This document shows, piece after piece, positions 24,333 to 24,453 of a DNA stretch of 24,453 nt. A program made the position numbers and the translations under genes. The notes beneath the pieces were generated by a model. The model saw only the letters and a list, made by a program, of their open reading frames with translations, did no database searches and had not been told where the DNA came from. Position 1 is the first letter of the stretch. Each line of letters begins with the position of its first letter. This DNA comes from CAYNNP01 sp964398215 (GTDB lineage Bacteria; Planctomycetota; Planctomycetia; Pirellulales; Pirellulaceae), in contig CAYNNP010000076.1 of the NCBI GenBank assembly GCA_964398215.1, positions 1-24,453 of the forward strand, written 5' to 3'.

Positions 24333-24453
24333 GAAAATGGAACTCTGATGCTTGTTTTGTCTCGATCGTTCGAACCGCCATCTCGCCGACGACTTCTCCC
24401 AAAACACTCTCCGTCGTAACCATTCGAAGAAGACTTTCGAGGACTCCGGTCAA

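Noticed and set aside
24202..24453. Minus-strand frame running in from the right edge (LTGVLESLLRMVTTES...), and another ending in a TGA that overlaps the ATG at 24332
   Set aside because: Only 40-80 residues are visible, both overlap the same bases and neither shows a family motif. One may be the tail of an upstream gene with an ATGA overlap, but the choice cannot be made from this window.
1..24453. CRISPR array, tRNA, rRNA or insertion sequence
   Set aside because: No regularly spaced direct repeats, no cloverleaf or rRNA-like stretch, and no transposase frame were seen on either strand.

Overview
The window looks like chromosomal DNA of a planctomycete, probably a Pirellulaceae or Rhodopirellula-type bacterium. 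The grounds are the family mix: an Asp-box (BNR) giant exoprotein, CxxCH-bearing squalene-cyclase-like proteins, LamG/PQQ-propeller exoproteins, a membrane protein with an 'RFGIRSMLIATVLVA' segment, and a XylR/xylose isomerase pair. Many genes also lack a clear Shine-Dalgarno sequence, and the layout is loose with many convergent and divergent pairs. This placement rests on family recognition, not on a marker gene. GC is near 50-53% in the lines I counted, except the first ~870 bases, which are near 64%.

Layout. 1-867: 3' part of a GC-rich gene for a prenyltransferase/squalene-cyclase-like protein whose visible start may be the tail of a CxxCH heme motif. 874-2181 (-): SUKH/SMI1-like plus TPR-like protein. 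2182-2475: intergenic, with a REP-like inverted repeat. 2476-3012 (-): PepSY-type membrane protein. 3284-6643 (+): secreted Asp-box beta-propeller protein. 6705-6740: near-perfect 36-bp palindrome over the convergent junction. 6720-7532 (-): alpha/beta hydrolase. 7533-8020: about 490 bases without a gene, with an 18-bp perfect palindrome just upstream of the next gene. 8021-8980 (+): SPFH/band-7 protein, then a strong intrinsic terminator, then a small ribbon-helix-helix protein (9064-9264). 9388-11271 (+): secreted esterase with an extra C-terminal domain. 11280-12275 (-): second squalene-cyclase-like protein with an intact CVSCH motif. 12322-13512 (-): XylR-type regulator, divergent from xylA (13619-14938, +), with a 38-bp dyad between them. 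14983-15660 (+): beta-carbonic anhydrase. 15766-16308 (+): exported SRPBCC protein. 16355-17752 (-): MATE transporter. 17988-23262 (+): three genes joined by 4-base ATGA overlaps. 23343-24332 (-): membrane protein with leucine-rich-repeat-like C-terminus.

How genes work together. XylR and XylA form a classic xylose-sensing and isomerisation pair, and carbonic anhydrase may be co-transcribed with xylA. The SPFH and RHH genes are adjacent but separated by an intrinsic terminator, so the small protein is probably made at a lower or independently controlled level. The best candidate for an undescribed system is the 17988-23262 operon. It encodes a LamG/Fn3/degenerate-Rossmann/propeller exoprotein, a second PQQ-like propeller with a helical insert, and an uncharacterised protein with a 'CKVPVFRYALERW' N-terminus, a CxC motif and a C-terminal membrane anchor. 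The coupling implies fixed-ratio synthesis and probably a cell-surface or periplasmic complex; its function is unknown.
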